A stretch of 64,000 bases of DNA from Bacillota bacterium (GTDB taxonomy: Bacteria > Bacillota > Clostridia > Oscillospirales > Ruminococcaceae): assembly GCA_023412215.1 (NCBI GenBank), contig JAEYNX010000006.1, positions 51,014-115,013 of the forward strand. The letters are read 5' to 3'. Every line of letters begins with the position of its first letter. The stretch's first letter is position 1. The notes below the pieces were generated by a model. That model had not been told where the DNA came from. It saw nothing but the letters and a program-made list of their open reading frames with translations, and made no database searches. Positions 51,917-59,412 of this stretch are shown piece by piece. The translations under genes were made by a program, and so were the position numbers.

Positions 51917-52240
51917 CTATCCTCCTATTGAAACATTTTCATACGCGTCCAGTGCGGGCACCAGACAGCTGGTTACCCCCTTTACCCCGCTGACGGTGAG
52001 GGTGAGCAGGACCGTATCGCGGACCTCTTCTCTCGTTGCGCCCGCCGCCTTTGCCATCGGCACATGAGCGGCCACGGCGCCGGTATCCCCCTGCGAAGCC
52101 TTGATGCCGATATAGATCAGCTGGCGGGTCTTGGCGTCCAGCGCGTCGGAGGCGCAGAGGGCGCTAATCAGCCCGTTAAAGGCGGCGGCCACCTCCGGTG
52201 CCTCCTGCTGAAATACCTCAAAGCCATTGCTGTTTGACAT
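51917..52240 (-). CDS. Carboxymuconolactone decarboxylase-like (AhpD fold) protein lacking CxxC
   Basis: A 107-aa protein of the CMD/AhpD-like fold (AFNGLISALCASDALDAKTRQLIYIGIKA). In AhpD-type members the next segment holds a C-x-x-C redox pair; here it reads QGDTGAVAAHVPMAKAAGAT, so both Cys are absent and peroxidase-coupled disulfide chemistry is unlikely. The His of the motif is kept. GAGAGG lies nine bases before the ATG at 52240, so that start was preferred to one three codons upstream. It may be an enzyme of unknown substrate in a TetR-controlled unit. Confidence 0.82.
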   Translation of the reverse strand: MSNSNGFEVFQQEAPEVAAAFNGLISALCASDALDAKTRQLIYIGIKASQGDTGAVAAHVPMAKAAGATREEVRDTVLLTLTVSGVKGVTSCLVPALDAYENVSIGG

Positions 52241-52308
52241 GTGAATCATCCTCTCTATCCTATGGTATCATCGATAAGCCAATATATCGTTAAACCGGAA
52301 AGTGCGCA

Positions 52309-52518
52309 TTAAACGCCGCGCCCGTGCTCGCAGATGTCCACCCCAAGGGCTTTTAGCCCCGCCTTGCCCCGCTCGGTGAGGGTGTAAACGGTGGCCTTTT
52401 CGCCGTCCCGCTCAAACCAGCCAAGCTGCAGCAGGCCCTCAAACAGGCGGTTGCCCAGCGTGCCGCCGAGGTGCCCGTAGCATACTTTCGCCTTGAGCGT
52501 CTTTCTTTCCGCTTCCAT
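52309..52518 (-). CDS. ArsR-type regulator fragment: C-terminal region only
   Basis: A 69-aa protein whose KVCYGHLGGTLGNRLFEGLLQLGWFER and TLTERGKAGLKALGVDI match the C-terminal part of a class of ArsR-like winged-helix regulators in which a Cys and an H-L-x-G-x-L-G segment follow the DNA-binding domain. The winged helix itself is missing. AGGAGGCAAGTTGG precedes the ATG, so it appears to be translated as a stand-alone piece. It could be a decayed remnant or a small effector-binding protein. It lies in the middle of the TetR cluster. Confidence 0.6.
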   Translation of the reverse strand: MEAERKTLKAKVCYGHLGGTLGNRLFEGLLQLGWFERDGEKATVYTLTERGKAGLKALGVDICEHGRGV

Positions 52519-52650
52519 CCAACTTGCCTCCTACAAGGTGATCTCCGGCCTTGCCATACTGATTTTTATGAAAGCGCGGGAAACCGGTATTGTACAGCCC
52601 TTCATCAGCTTTTAAAAGCGGCGCGCCGCGGGAAAACGGTGAATGCGCCG

Positions 52651-52902
52651 TCACAGGCTCCGGAAAAAGTCTTTCAGCTCCCGCTTGGTGCTTTCGGGTA
52701 GGGCGCTGTCTTTAACGCCCTCTATCGCGCCCTCAATCCCGTACAGCATGTGAATGCAGGCGGTAGGGTCTATCAGCTTCACCCGCACGAAGGTCTCTTT
52801 GGCGCCGGTTGCTCTCAGCTGCTCCGGCGTTGTGATGCCCGCTTCGGTAAGCAGCTGTTCCAACACCCTGCCCACATTGGGCAATGCGGATAACGTGCTC
52901 AT
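52651..52902 (-). CDS. TfoX C-terminal domain protein
   Basis: An 83-aa protein that matches the C-terminal domain of TfoX/Sxy: LSALPNVGRVLEQLLTEAGITTPEQLRATGAKETFVRVK, then ACIHMLYGIEGAIEGV and LPESTKRELKDFF. Stand-alone versions occur in many Bacillota and have no proven role; a helix-hairpin-helix-like nucleic-acid contact has been suggested for the fold. Its ATG overlaps the TetR stop (ATGA), so the two are co-translated. A gap of 130 bases separates it from the ArsR-like piece. Confidence 0.87.
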   Translation of the reverse strand: MSTLSALPNVGRVLEQLLTEAGITTPEQLRATGAKETFVRVKLIDPTACIHMLYGIEGAIEGVKDSALPESTKRELKDFFRSL

Positions 52903-53504
52903 GTTCCATCACCTGCCTGACTGTTGATAAGCTGCATATAGTGGTTAAATAAAGCATCCCCGTAGCGCTTCACGACATCGCCCTCGGGGGCGAACAGGTC
53001 GGCGTTGGCAAGGTAGTAGTGCAAGAGCCCCACCCAGGTGTTGAACAGCAGGTGCGGGGGGATGTTCTTCACCCTGCCCGCCGCAATCTCACCGGCCGCA
53101 GCCTCGCTGAAATGCAGCGAGATCGCCGACTGGATGCCCACCCACACATCGCGCGCGGCGGGGGGGAGCAGCCGGTTTTCGATGACCAGCCGCGTGTAGA
53201 ACGGCTCGAAGGCCTCGATGCTGCTCAGGTGCGCCCTTAGCACTGCCCCAAGCCCCTCGCTGCCTTGGGCAAGCTCGTGGGTGCGCCGTGCCATCTCGTT
53301 GCCGCAATCCTCCACCACCTCGGTGACCAGTGCCTCCTGCGTGGCAAAGTGCAGAAACACCGTGCCGTGTGAAACGCCCGCGGCCTGCGCGATATCCGAC
53401 ATGCGAGTGTTCATGATGCCGCGCACGGCGAACACCTCCCGCGCCGTTTGAAGCAGCAGGGCCTTGGTCTGTTCTTTTTGCAGCTGCCGGTTCGTCTTGC
53501 TCAT
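52899..53504 (-). CDS. TetR/AcrR family regulator
   Basis: A 201-aa repressor-type protein. The helix-turn-helix lies at about residues 20-62 (REVFAVRGIMNTRMSDIAQAAGVSHGTVFLHFATQEAL), and the C-terminal domain (about 70-200) should bind a ligand. GGAG lies nine bases before the ATG at 53504, which was chosen over three upstream in-frame Met codons. The upstream promoter overlaps a short palindrome, consistent with self-repression. It heads the leftward cluster with the TfoX-C, ArsR-like, CMD-like and zinc-ribbon genes, which are its likely targets. Confidence 0.92.
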   Translation of the reverse strand: MSKTNRQLQKEQTKALLLQTAREVFAVRGIMNTRMSDIAQAAGVSHGTVFLHFATQEALVTEVVEDCGNEMARRTHELAQGSEGLGAVLRAHLSSIEAFEPFYTRLVIENRLLPPAARDVWVGIQSAISLHFSEAAAGEIAAGRVKNIPPHLLFNTWVGLLHYYLANADLFAPEGDVVKRYGDALFNHYMQLINSQAGDGT

Positions 53505-53522
53505 TTTTGTTGACTCCATAGT

Positions 53523-53567
53523 CATTGATTTTGTAATCATCATAATACAGTTTCTTACGCTTGTCAA
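53523..53567 (-). promoter_or_regulatory. Promoter and candidate operator of the TetR cluster
   Basis: On the minus strand TTGACA (53562-53567), 17 bases, TATGAT (53539-53544). The sequence immediately downstream, ATGATTACAAAATCAATGA (53523-53541), has imperfect dyad symmetry (TGATT/AATCA) and could be the TetR operator. Confidence 0.65.
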
Positions 53568-53754
53568 TATCGCGAATGGAAATATTTCTGTGCTTTACAA
53601 GAAGGATACTATACTATAATAAATGGGATGTGGATGACAAACATATCAACCCACCTATATCTCTACATTGTAAGAACATCGCTATAGCGATATCCTGCTG
53701 CCACTGCTCTTGGCCGCTTTCACCTACGCCGCGCTGCCCCGCCCGCCGCATAAA

Positions 53755-54100
53755 ATCCGCGGGAGACCGATGGTCTCCCCTACAACCCTAACCACCCTGT
53801 TGCCATGTTGTAGGGGGCGTACCCGATGCCCCGTGGTTGGTTCCGTCCATCCATGGGAATCGTGTAGGGGCGAACTGTGTTCGCCCGTGGCCTAACCGTA
53901 CGCCTGAAAGAATCTGCGGGAGACCGATGGTCTCCCCTACAACCCTAACCGCCCTGTTGCTGCATTGTAGGGGCCGACGACTTCGGCGGCCCACACTTGA
54001 CCATCGTGTTACGGTAATTGTGTAGGGAACGGCCACCGTGCCGTTCCCTCTGGAGCCGGATTTCTCCTTGTAGGGGCGGGGTTTTCCCGCCCGTGGTTTT
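53755..54100. repeat. Palindromic repeat array
   Basis: Host-type hairpins: GGGAGACCGATGGTCTCCCC twice (about 53761-53780 and 53918-53937), GTAGGGGCGAAC/GTTCGCCC near 53864-53888, a GTAGGGGCCGAC/CGGCCC type near 53967-53992, GTAGGGAACGGC/GCCGTTCC near 54022-54048, and GTAGGGGCGGGG/CCCGCCC near 54071-54095. No gene is visible between 53568 and 54200. Confidence 0.85.
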
Positions 54101-54199
54101 TACCTACTACGCTTTTATTATGAATTCTGCTGTGTCTTACATTGTCGCTCAGGCCGCGACGGGCCCCTACTTTTCCTGTTCGGGAAAGAGTAGCGGCGA

Positions 54200-54520
54200 A
54201 GCAGGGAGTACCCTGCACCCCGCGGCTTACGGATGCGGAGGGAAAACTGATACACTATCGCAGAAAACTCGGCAAAAGCATGACATGCGGCCCCAGCCTT
54301 AGGTCATGCTTTTGTAGATGCAAACTGCAGTTTGCATCTATGCCCTCGTTCACTCAATCTAAGAAATGCGTTTTCCGCATCCGTAAGCCGCCACTCTCAG
54401 TTGGATTACTGCAAATCTTCAGTGGGAAGCAGCGCGGTCGAACAGGCGGCAGCAATATCCTAGACAGAGACCCCGAGGGGTTACGAACGGCGACCCCCTA
54501 AGACTGAGGCCGCATGTGCC
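54200..54520. other. Large fold-back element with pseudoknot-compatible pairings
   Basis: Several long complementarities occur together. GCGGCTTACGGATGCGG (54222-54238) pairs perfectly with 54375-54391. Between them AAAAGCATGAC (54274-54284) pairs with 54303-54313, and a perfect 24-base palindrome (AGATGCAAACTG and its complement) lies at 54316-54339. The segment ACATGCGGCCCCAGCCTTAGG in part (54282-54302) is also complementary, 19 of 21 bases, to 54497-54517, which lies outside the first stem. If both form in RNA, the result is a pseudoknot. No promoter, terminator or known RNA family was recognised. Confidence 0.5.
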
Positions 54521-55080
54521 AAGCAACCATAGGTTGCATGTTTGCACGAGGGTGCTAAATTAGAGGCATCCATCTTCCCCGCCTGCTTGGCTGCGCGGGG
54601 GTTCAGGGGGCTTGCCCCCGATACGTTTTTGGGTACTTTTGTCGTACAACAAAAGTGTCCCGCCTGTAACGGCGAAGCCGTCGCCGAAGGGGCACCAGGG
54701 ACGCGCAGCGGACGTGGCGTGCGGGAACCGGCAATGTACAATATTGTAGTAAGTATAGTAAAGACGCAGTATGTACCGTTCCCTACGCAATCACGGTGGT
54801 AGGGCATGAGGCCTCGGGATTCACGAATCGCCCCTACCCAGATACCACGAGGCGGCAGGCCAACCGCGGGCGGGAAAACCCCGCCCCTACACCCGATTTT
54901 GGGCACAGCGGCGATATTTCGCCACCCGAATACCGCAACCGCGCCTTTGCTCACCCCGCGGCCTATATCCCTCGGCACGGCAACTTCTGCCCCTCAATAA
55001 TGAAATGACAAGCAAGAAACAGAGAGATATCGCGAAAATGAATAAGATTGATAGCGAAAACCATATAATAAATTAAAATA
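54521..55080. repeat. Short-loop hairpins and palindromic repeats before rplM
   Basis: GGGGGC/GCCCCC near 54607-54620, ACTTTTGT/ACAAAAGT near 54635-54656 and ACGGC/GCCGT near 54668-54680 are short-loop hairpins. Host-type palindromes follow (GCGGGCGGGAAAACCCCGCCCC near 54866-54887, as GGGCGGG/CCCGCCC). The final 80 bases become AT-rich as the rplM promoter is approached. No gene is supported. Confidence 0.65.
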
Positions 55081-55094
55081 AACGACATCGCGTG

Positions 55095-55123
55095 TTGACA
55101 GGCCAAAAAACGCACGATATAAT
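55095..55123 (+). promoter_or_regulatory. Consensus sigma-A promoter of rplM-rpsI
   Basis: TTGACA (55095-55100), 17 bases, TATAAT (55118-55123): perfect hexamers and spacing, giving a start near 55130. Confidence 0.92.
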
Positions 55124-55129
55124 AGTTCA

Positions 55130-55259
55130 TGTTGACCGTCGCACAGAGAATGGGTGCGGCGGCACCCGCCCAAACGGCAACTTGCGGCCTTGGGGCGAAA
55201 CTGCGGTATAGCCAGACCCGCTATACCCTGTGATTTTGAGTTTATGGAGGGAACAAACC
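55130..55259 (+). ncRNA. rplM leader, candidate L13 autoregulatory RNA
   Basis: The 130-base leader holds two clear hairpins: GGGTGC/GCACCC around 55151-55166 and GGTATAGC/GCTATACC at 55205-55227, with GC-rich sequence between that could pair further. An L13 leader with this position is known in Bacillota, but I could not verify the consensus, so autoregulation by L13 is an inference. Confidence 0.45.
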
Positions 55260-55691
55260 ATGTCAACTTTTATGCCAAAGGCAGACGATATTAAACGCAC
55301 CTGGTATATTCTTGATGCGGCCGGCAAGCCCCTTGGGCGTACGGCTGAAAAAGCTGCGTTCATCCTGCGCGGCAAGCACAAGCCCATCTACACCCCGAAC
55401 ATCGACACCGGCGACAGCGTGATCATCCTCAACGCCGAGAAGGCGATTCTCACCGGTAAGAAGGGTGTACAGAAGATGTACCGCCATCACAGCGGCTGGG
55501 TAGGCGGCTTAAAGGAAATCCAGTACAAAGACATGCTCAAGTACAAGCCCGAGTTCACCATGGAGCTTGCGGTAAAGGGTATGCTGCCCCACAACACGCT
55601 GGGTGCCACCTGCTTAAAGCGTCTGCGCGTTTACAAGGGCGCGGAACACAACCAGCAGGCACAGAACCCCGTGGCTTGGGTGCAGGAATAA
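55260..55691 (+). CDS. rplM: 50S ribosomal protein L13
   Basis: The 143-aa protein is of normal length for L13, an early-assembly protein of the large subunit. It begins MSTFMPKADDIKRTWYILDA and shows GRTAEKAAFILRGKHKPIYTPN, NAEKAILTGKK, YRHHSGWVGG and the C-terminal LGATCLKRLRVYKGAEHN, all typical. GGAGGG lies eight bases before the ATG at 55260, so the longer frame upstream was rejected. rpsI follows after 19 bases, the conserved L13-S9 operon. A consensus promoter and a structured leader precede it. Confidence 0.98.
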   Translation: MSTFMPKADDIKRTWYILDAAGKPLGRTAEKAAFILRGKHKPIYTPNIDTGDSVIILNAEKAILTGKKGVQKMYRHHSGWVGGLKEIQYKDMLKYKPEFTMELAVKGMLPHNTLGATCLKRLRVYKGAEHNQQAQNPVAWVQE

Positions 55692-55710
55692 TCGGAAGGA
55701 GGCAGTGAGA

Positions 55711-56112
55711 ATGTACGAGTCAAAACCTTATCTTTACGGCACAGGCAGAAGAAAGCATTCGGTTGCCAGAGTAAGACTTTACAAGGGCACCGGTAACATT
55801 ACCATAAACGGCAGAAGCATCGACGATTACTTCGGCCTTGAGACCCTCAAGCTGATTGTTCGTCAGCCCTTAACCCTTACAAGCAACGTTGCCGCTTTTG
55901 ACATGATCTGCACCGTAGCAGGCGGCGGTGTTTCCGGCCAGGCAGGTGCCATCCGTCACGGTGTTGCCAGAGCGCTGCTGCAGGTAAACGACGGCGAGCT
56001 TCGCCCTGTTTTAAAGAGCGCAGGCTTCCTCACCCGCGATCCTCGTATGAAAGAGCGTAAGAAGTACGGCCTCAAAGCCGCCCGTCGTGCTCCGCAGTTT
56101 AGCAAGAGATAG
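55711..56112 (+). CDS. rpsI: 30S ribosomal protein S9
   Basis: A 133-aa S9 protein with the typical GTGRRKHSVARVRLYKGTG start, GGGVSGQAGAIRHGVARALL, and the basic tail RDPRMKERKKYGLKAARRAPQFSKR in pieces, whose last residues reach the P-site tRNA in the ribosome. AAGGAGG lies nine bases before the ATG at 55711; the GTG at 55705 is too close. It is the second gene of the rplM operon and is followed by a strong terminator. Confidence 0.98.
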   Translation: MYESKPYLYGTGRRKHSVARVRLYKGTGNITINGRSIDDYFGLETLKLIVRQPLTLTSNVAAFDMICTVAGGGVSGQAGAIRHGVARALLQVNDGELRPVLKSAGFLTRDPRMKERKKYGLKAARRAPQFSKR

Positions 56113-56127
56113 TTTTTTCAAATACAA

Positions 56128-56161
56128 CAGCCCAAGGCCGCAAGGCCTTGGGCTGTTTTCT
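56128..56161 (+). terminator. Intrinsic terminator after rpsI
   Basis: CAGCCCAAGGCC pairs perfectly with GGCCTTGGGCTG around GCAA, followed by TTTTCTTC. Confidence 0.92.
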
Positions 56162-56550
56162 TCAAGAATGCTTATTCAAGCCTAAACACAAGTACATCGA
56201 AAACCCTTGCCTGCTTGTACAAATATATAAGCGGTTAATCCTTTGTTATTAAAAATATTATATCATTTTTTTAATAACCAGCAAGTATTTTCGATGTAAA
56301 GCAATTTGTTTTTAATTAGCGCTGATTATTTGCACTGTTATTTAAGAAAAGGCGTATTCTTTTTAACAAGATACTTGTAATATACTTTTTATTTAAAATT
56401 TTTTAAACTAAAATTATAACTTACTGTAATTATACAGCTTTGTTTTACTTCTTATATTAAGAACAGGGCGTACCATAAACCTTACTTATCACCTGTTCAT
56501 CGCGGCCTTGGGCTATTTTTATTTTTGTAAGGCTCCATATAAGAAGATAT
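56162..56550. other. AT-rich intergenic region with a duplicated motif
   Basis: The gap between convergent genes is strongly AT-rich and holds no gene. A segment GTACCATAAAC followed by TTACTTATCAC at about 56470-56492 recurs nearly unchanged at about 57437-57460, in both cases followed by CTGTTCATCG after a variable distance. Confidence 0.5.
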
Positions 56551-57069
56551 CTATTGATTGCCGCAATACAGCCCCGTGAGTATCTCAATATGCTTCTCTT
56601 CATCAAGGATGATGCGCCGGAACAGGCTTCGGATCTCCTCGTTGTCGATGAGGCCGATCATTCGCGTGTAATGCTCTATCGCGGCATACTCGCCTTCAAC
56701 GTCCGCCTCAAGGATTTCATGGTATGCACGCCGGTAGGCGGGGAAGCTGCCGTTCCAGTAGCAGTTTGTCTCATAGCTTAAAAAGCGCGGCTCCAGCCCC
56801 AGGTCTCTGATTAAGCCCCCGAGCAGCTGCCAGTGTGTCATCTCTACCGACGCGATGTATTTGTATGCGTCAAACGCCTCGGGGTAGCCCTGCAAAAACA
56901 GCCGGTGTATGCCGTACTGCGTGATCGCCGTCATCTCCGAGCCTTTGCTGCCAAACGCACCGGATATGATGGCGGCATACCGCCTGTTGGGCTTTATGAT
57001 GGTGACTTGTGGGTAAGGCAGTTCGACGCTGTAGCGTCTGAAGCGTTCGCAATCGAATGGACAGTCCAT
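56551..57069 (-). CDS. Ferritin-like diiron protein
   Basis: A 172-aa four-helix protein with the metal-binding pattern of the ferritin/rubrerythrin/Mn-catalase superfamily: Glu in GSEMTAITQY, VEMTHWQLLGG with E-x-x-H, DVEGEYAAIEHY, and LDEEKHIEILTG with the second E-x-x-H. The N-terminal 25 residues hold two Cys (DCPFDCERF). It may store iron, remove peroxide or serve in the spore coat, where related catalase-like proteins occur; the sequence does not decide. ATG at 57069 has AAAGGGAGG upstream. Confidence 0.78.
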   Translation of the reverse strand: MDCPFDCERFRRYSVELPYPQVTIIKPNRRYAAIISGAFGSKGSEMTAITQYGIHRLFLQGYPEAFDAYKYIASVEMTHWQLLGGLIRDLGLEPRFLSYETNCYWNGSFPAYRRAYHEILEADVEGEYAAIEHYTRMIGLIDNEEIRSLFRRIILDEEKHIEILTGLYCGNQ

Positions 57070-57249
57070 AGAAAAGCCTCCCTTTAAAGCCAGCTTATGA
57101 GCGCTTGCAGAGAATTAGAATAAGCTGTAACAGGGAGGCCCCTCTTATATTGATATGGTATAAGTAAGAATAACTATGATAAGCTTCTATAGAATCGCCG
57201 CCGCGCTCTCATCGATCCTGCGGGCAGAATCGATAGGTCGCCGCCCCGC

Positions 57250-57375
57250 TTACGCCGCCTCCATCTCCCGCAGCTCGCTTCGGGCCTCCGCTTCGGTGTC
57301 GGCCGAAAACAGGAAGTTGCCTTGCGCGTCAAACACCTCTACATGCCCGCCCACATATCGAATACTGTAATTCAA
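57250..57375 (-). CDS. 41-aa conserved-looking protein with TTG start
   Basis: On the minus strand TTG at 57375 opens a 42-codon frame whose product reads MNYSIRYVGGHVEVFDAQGN and then FLFSADTEAEARSELREMEAA. GAAAGAGG lies upstream and an in-frame TGA directly precedes the TTG, so the start is constrained. The protein has a small beta-strand-like half and an acidic helix, and the codon use suits a real gene. I recall similar small proteins in related clostridia but no function is known to me. Confidence 0.6.
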   Translation of the reverse strand: MNYSIRYVGGHVEVFDAQGNFLFSADTEAEARSELREMEAA

Positions 57376-57464
57376 TCACAACACCTCTTTCAAAATAATA
57401 GTATTTCGTTTTACATCCTTATTATATAGAAGAGGGTGTACCATAAACCGTACTTATCACACGC

Positions 57465-57508
57465 AAAAAGGCCTGTTCATCGCAAAAAACGATGAACAGA
57501 CCTTTTTG
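57465..57508. terminator. Bidirectional terminator after the WYL gene
   Basis: AAAAAGGCCTGTTCATCG pairs with CGATGAACAGACCTTTTT with a single mismatch, around a seven-base loop. T-runs occur on both strands. Confidence 0.9.
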
Positions 57509-57523
57509 GCTTTAAACTATATG

Positions 57524-58534
57524 TTATTTGGCTTGAATAATATCCTTTCCGTATGCCGCAAGGCTCTCGGCGGCCTGACGGCGCAGCTTTTCAATCAAGC
57601 TTAGCGGCTCGAGGATCTTCACCTTCTCCCCAAAGCTGAACAGCCAGCCGAGCAGGGTGGGGCTTATCAGCGCGTCCACGTTCACGATAAAGCTTTTGTC
57701 ATTCGCGGGGTAAACCGAAACCTCCTTGCCGAAGCGGTCGATCACCACGCCGATAAGCGTGTTGTCAAACTGCAGTTTGACGCGCTCCTCCTCTCCGCCG
57801 AACATATTGAATACTTTCTTGGCGTATTCGGCGGGGTTAAACGCCTTGCGGTCGGGGGGCGAGAGCCGCTTCTCCTCCAGCATTCCGATCCGCTCCATCT
57901 TGTCCACGCGAAAATGCGAGAAGCTGGCGGGGTACTTTTCGTAGTAGGCGATCATGTAGTAGTTCTCGTCGTCCCATGTAAGGGCGTAGGGCGAGGCGCG
58001 GTACTGCTCACCGCCGTGGCGGTAGCTCTTGGTTTTATTCACATTGTATTCGTAATACAGAAAGGTGATCTGCCGGTTTTGCGCAATCGCCTGATGGATG
58101 GTGTCTACATTATAATAGATCTTCTCGTTCATGGTTTTCACGCGCCCCGACACAAACACCTGCCGCTGCAGTTGCCGCGCCTCGTGCACGCTCGCGAGGC
58201 CCTCGATCTTCTTAATCAGCTCGGCGGATTTCTTCTCGGTGATAAACTTCGAGGAGGCCACCGCGTCGGCGAGCAGCTTGAGCTCCGGCAGCTCGAAGGG
58301 GCGGGCCGCGACGTAATAGCCCGCGGGCCGGGCCTTTTGAAAGGGGATATCCAGCCCATAGCGGCGCAGCGCGTCGATATCGTTGTAAATACTCTTGCGC
58401 TCGGCTAAGACGTCGTAGCGGGCGAGGGCGGCTATCAGCTCCTGCGCCGAAAGCGGGTGCTGCTCGTCGGTCTGCTCGAGCAGGATTTTTTGAAGGTAAA
58501 GCAGCTTAAGCTTCTGGTTCTCCGATTTCGGCAT
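57524..58534 (-). CDS. WYL-domain transcriptional regulator
   Basis: A 336-aa regulator with an N-terminal winged helix (about 5-75, KLLYLQKILLEQTDEQHPLSAQEL with ERKSIYNDIDALRRYG), a central WYL domain (about 140-215, ITFLYYEYN and YRASPYALTWDDENYYMIAY), and a C-terminal WCX extension. WYL domains sense ligands such as nucleotides or single-stranded DNA in defence and stress systems; no such target is adjacent. GGGGGGA lies nine bases before the ATG at 58534, which was preferred to two earlier codons. It is monocistronic with a strong terminator. Confidence 0.92.
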   Translation of the reverse strand: MPKSENQKLKLLYLQKILLEQTDEQHPLSAQELIAALARYDVLAERKSIYNDIDALRRYGLDIPFQKARPAGYYVAARPFELPELKLLADAVASSKFITEKKSAELIKKIEGLASVHEARQLQRQVFVSGRVKTMNEKIYYNVDTIHQAIAQNRQITFLYYEYNVNKTKSYRHGGEQYRASPYALTWDDENYYMIAYYEKYPASFSHFRVDKMERIGMLEEKRLSPPDRKAFNPAEYAKKVFNMFGGEEERVKLQFDNTLIGVVIDRFGKEVSVYPANDKSFIVNVDALISPTLLGWLFSFGEKVKILEPLSLIEKLRRQAAESLAAYGKDIIQAK

Positions 58535-58705
58535 CGCCGTCATTCCCCCCGGTGCGAAGTTGTACAACCTGTTCCAATAATAATAGTATAGCCCTTCTGC
58601 CCGCCGCGTGCAACCAGGGCGGTGGAAATATCTACATGTGCACGCCGAGCGCTTCGAATGGTATAATAATCGTATTACACTGGTTAAGAAATGTGCGCTT
58701 AATTC

Positions 58706-58743
58706 AAAAGCAAAACAGCCTAAAGCGGCGGCTTCAGGCTGTT
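58706..58743 (-). terminator. Terminator after the CotF-type gene
   Basis: On the minus strand AACAGCCTGAAG pairs with CTTTAGGCTGTT around CCGCCG and runs into TTGCTTTTG. Confidence 0.8.
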
Positions 58744-58792
58744 CTATCTCAGAAGCGGAATGGAAAGAGTGTGCGTATAAAAATAGTCTGCG

Positions 58793-59041
58793 TTAACCCT
58801 GCAGCTGGGTTTTCACCTGCTGCACCTCAGTGTCGTTGGCCATGGTTGCGGGCTGGTAGTAGCCCTTGGACTGTGCGATCTTATACAGATCGTACTGCGA
58901 GCATTCGCAGCTGTTGCGTATCTGCTGGATGGCAGAGCGCAGGGTAGGGTTGGCGCACTCCGAAATGGTGTTTGCGTAAAAGGTAAGGCTGCTCTTTACC
59001 GACGACAACGCGTCGTTCACCATCATTTTATCCTGAAGCAT
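58793..59041 (-). CDS. CotF-type spore coat protein
   Basis: An 82-aa helical protein of the coat F family: MLQDKMMVNDALSSVKSSLT, YANTISECANPTLRSAIQQI, then CECSQYDLYKIAQSKGYYQP. Family members are spore coat or ferritin-like coat-associated proteins made in the mother cell. The length is typical for the short clostridial members. AAGGAGG lies nine bases before the ATG. A second, 61-aa coat-type gene lies just upstream on the same strand, so they form a small sporulation unit. It supports a spore-forming host. Confidence 0.9.
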   Translation of the reverse strand: MLQDKMMVNDALSSVKSSLTFYANTISECANPTLRSAIQQIRNSCECSQYDLYKIAQSKGYYQPATMANDTEVQQVKTQLQG

Positions 59042-59166
59042 CGATTTTCCTCCTTATACTAAATTCCGTTTTTAACCGCCGGATTACCGCTTAATACTCT
59101 TGCGGCCATGGCGCAAAGCGTTAGGACTCCCCGCGCTTTAGACGGGGATTTAATGAAGAATTCGTA

Positions 59167-59352
59167 TTACTTTAAAAAGCTCATGAGCTGCTGCTTGGTC
59201 TGCTGGGCATCCTGCGCAGATTTTTCAAAATAGGCCTTCACCTGCGGGTCCTGTGCCTGCTGCGCATAGGCGTTCATCTTCTGGCACGCGGTTTCGTGCG
59301 AGCCGATGAGGTGCCTCAGGTTTTGAAGCTCTACCTGATTTAACTGTGACAT
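59167..59352 (-). CDS. 61-aa coat-associated helical protein
   Basis: A small, Gln-rich helical protein (SQLNQVELQNLRHLIGSHET, then CQKMNAYAQQAQDPQVKAYF) similar in pattern to the short spore-coat partner of CotF-type genes, with a His/Glu-containing helix as in ferritin-like folds. GAAAGGAG lies eight bases before the ATG. It is followed after 125 bases by the CotF-type gene. A promoter with sigma-G-like elements lies upstream. The specific role is unknown. Confidence 0.8.
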   Translation of the reverse strand: MSQLNQVELQNLRHLIGSHETACQKMNAYAQQAQDPQVKAYFEKSAQDAQQTKQQLMSFLK

Positions 59353-59382
59353 GGCTTATCTCCTTTCTTATATTTCTTCCTC

Positions 59383-59412
59383 TAGTATTCGGTTTTTTTA
59401 CAGGCCTATGCA
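59383..59412 (-). promoter_or_regulatory. Candidate sporulation promoter (sigma-G/F-like)
   Basis: On the minus strand TGCATA (59407-59412), 17 bases, AATACTA (59383-59389). Both resemble forespore sigma elements, in front of the coat-type genes. The match is partial and coat genes are usually mother-cell controlled, so this is tentative. Confidence 0.3.

Noticed and set aside
54200..54520. tmRNA, RNase P RNA or a group I/II intron
   Set aside because: I looked for the conserved segments of these RNAs (tRNA-like ends with CCA, the GAGGAAAGTCC-type core, intron core motifs) and found none. It is left as an unassigned element.
58608..58796. A 62-aa plus-strand frame upstream of the CotF-type gene
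   Set aside because: It covers the terminator of the minus-strand gene and has no ribosome site.
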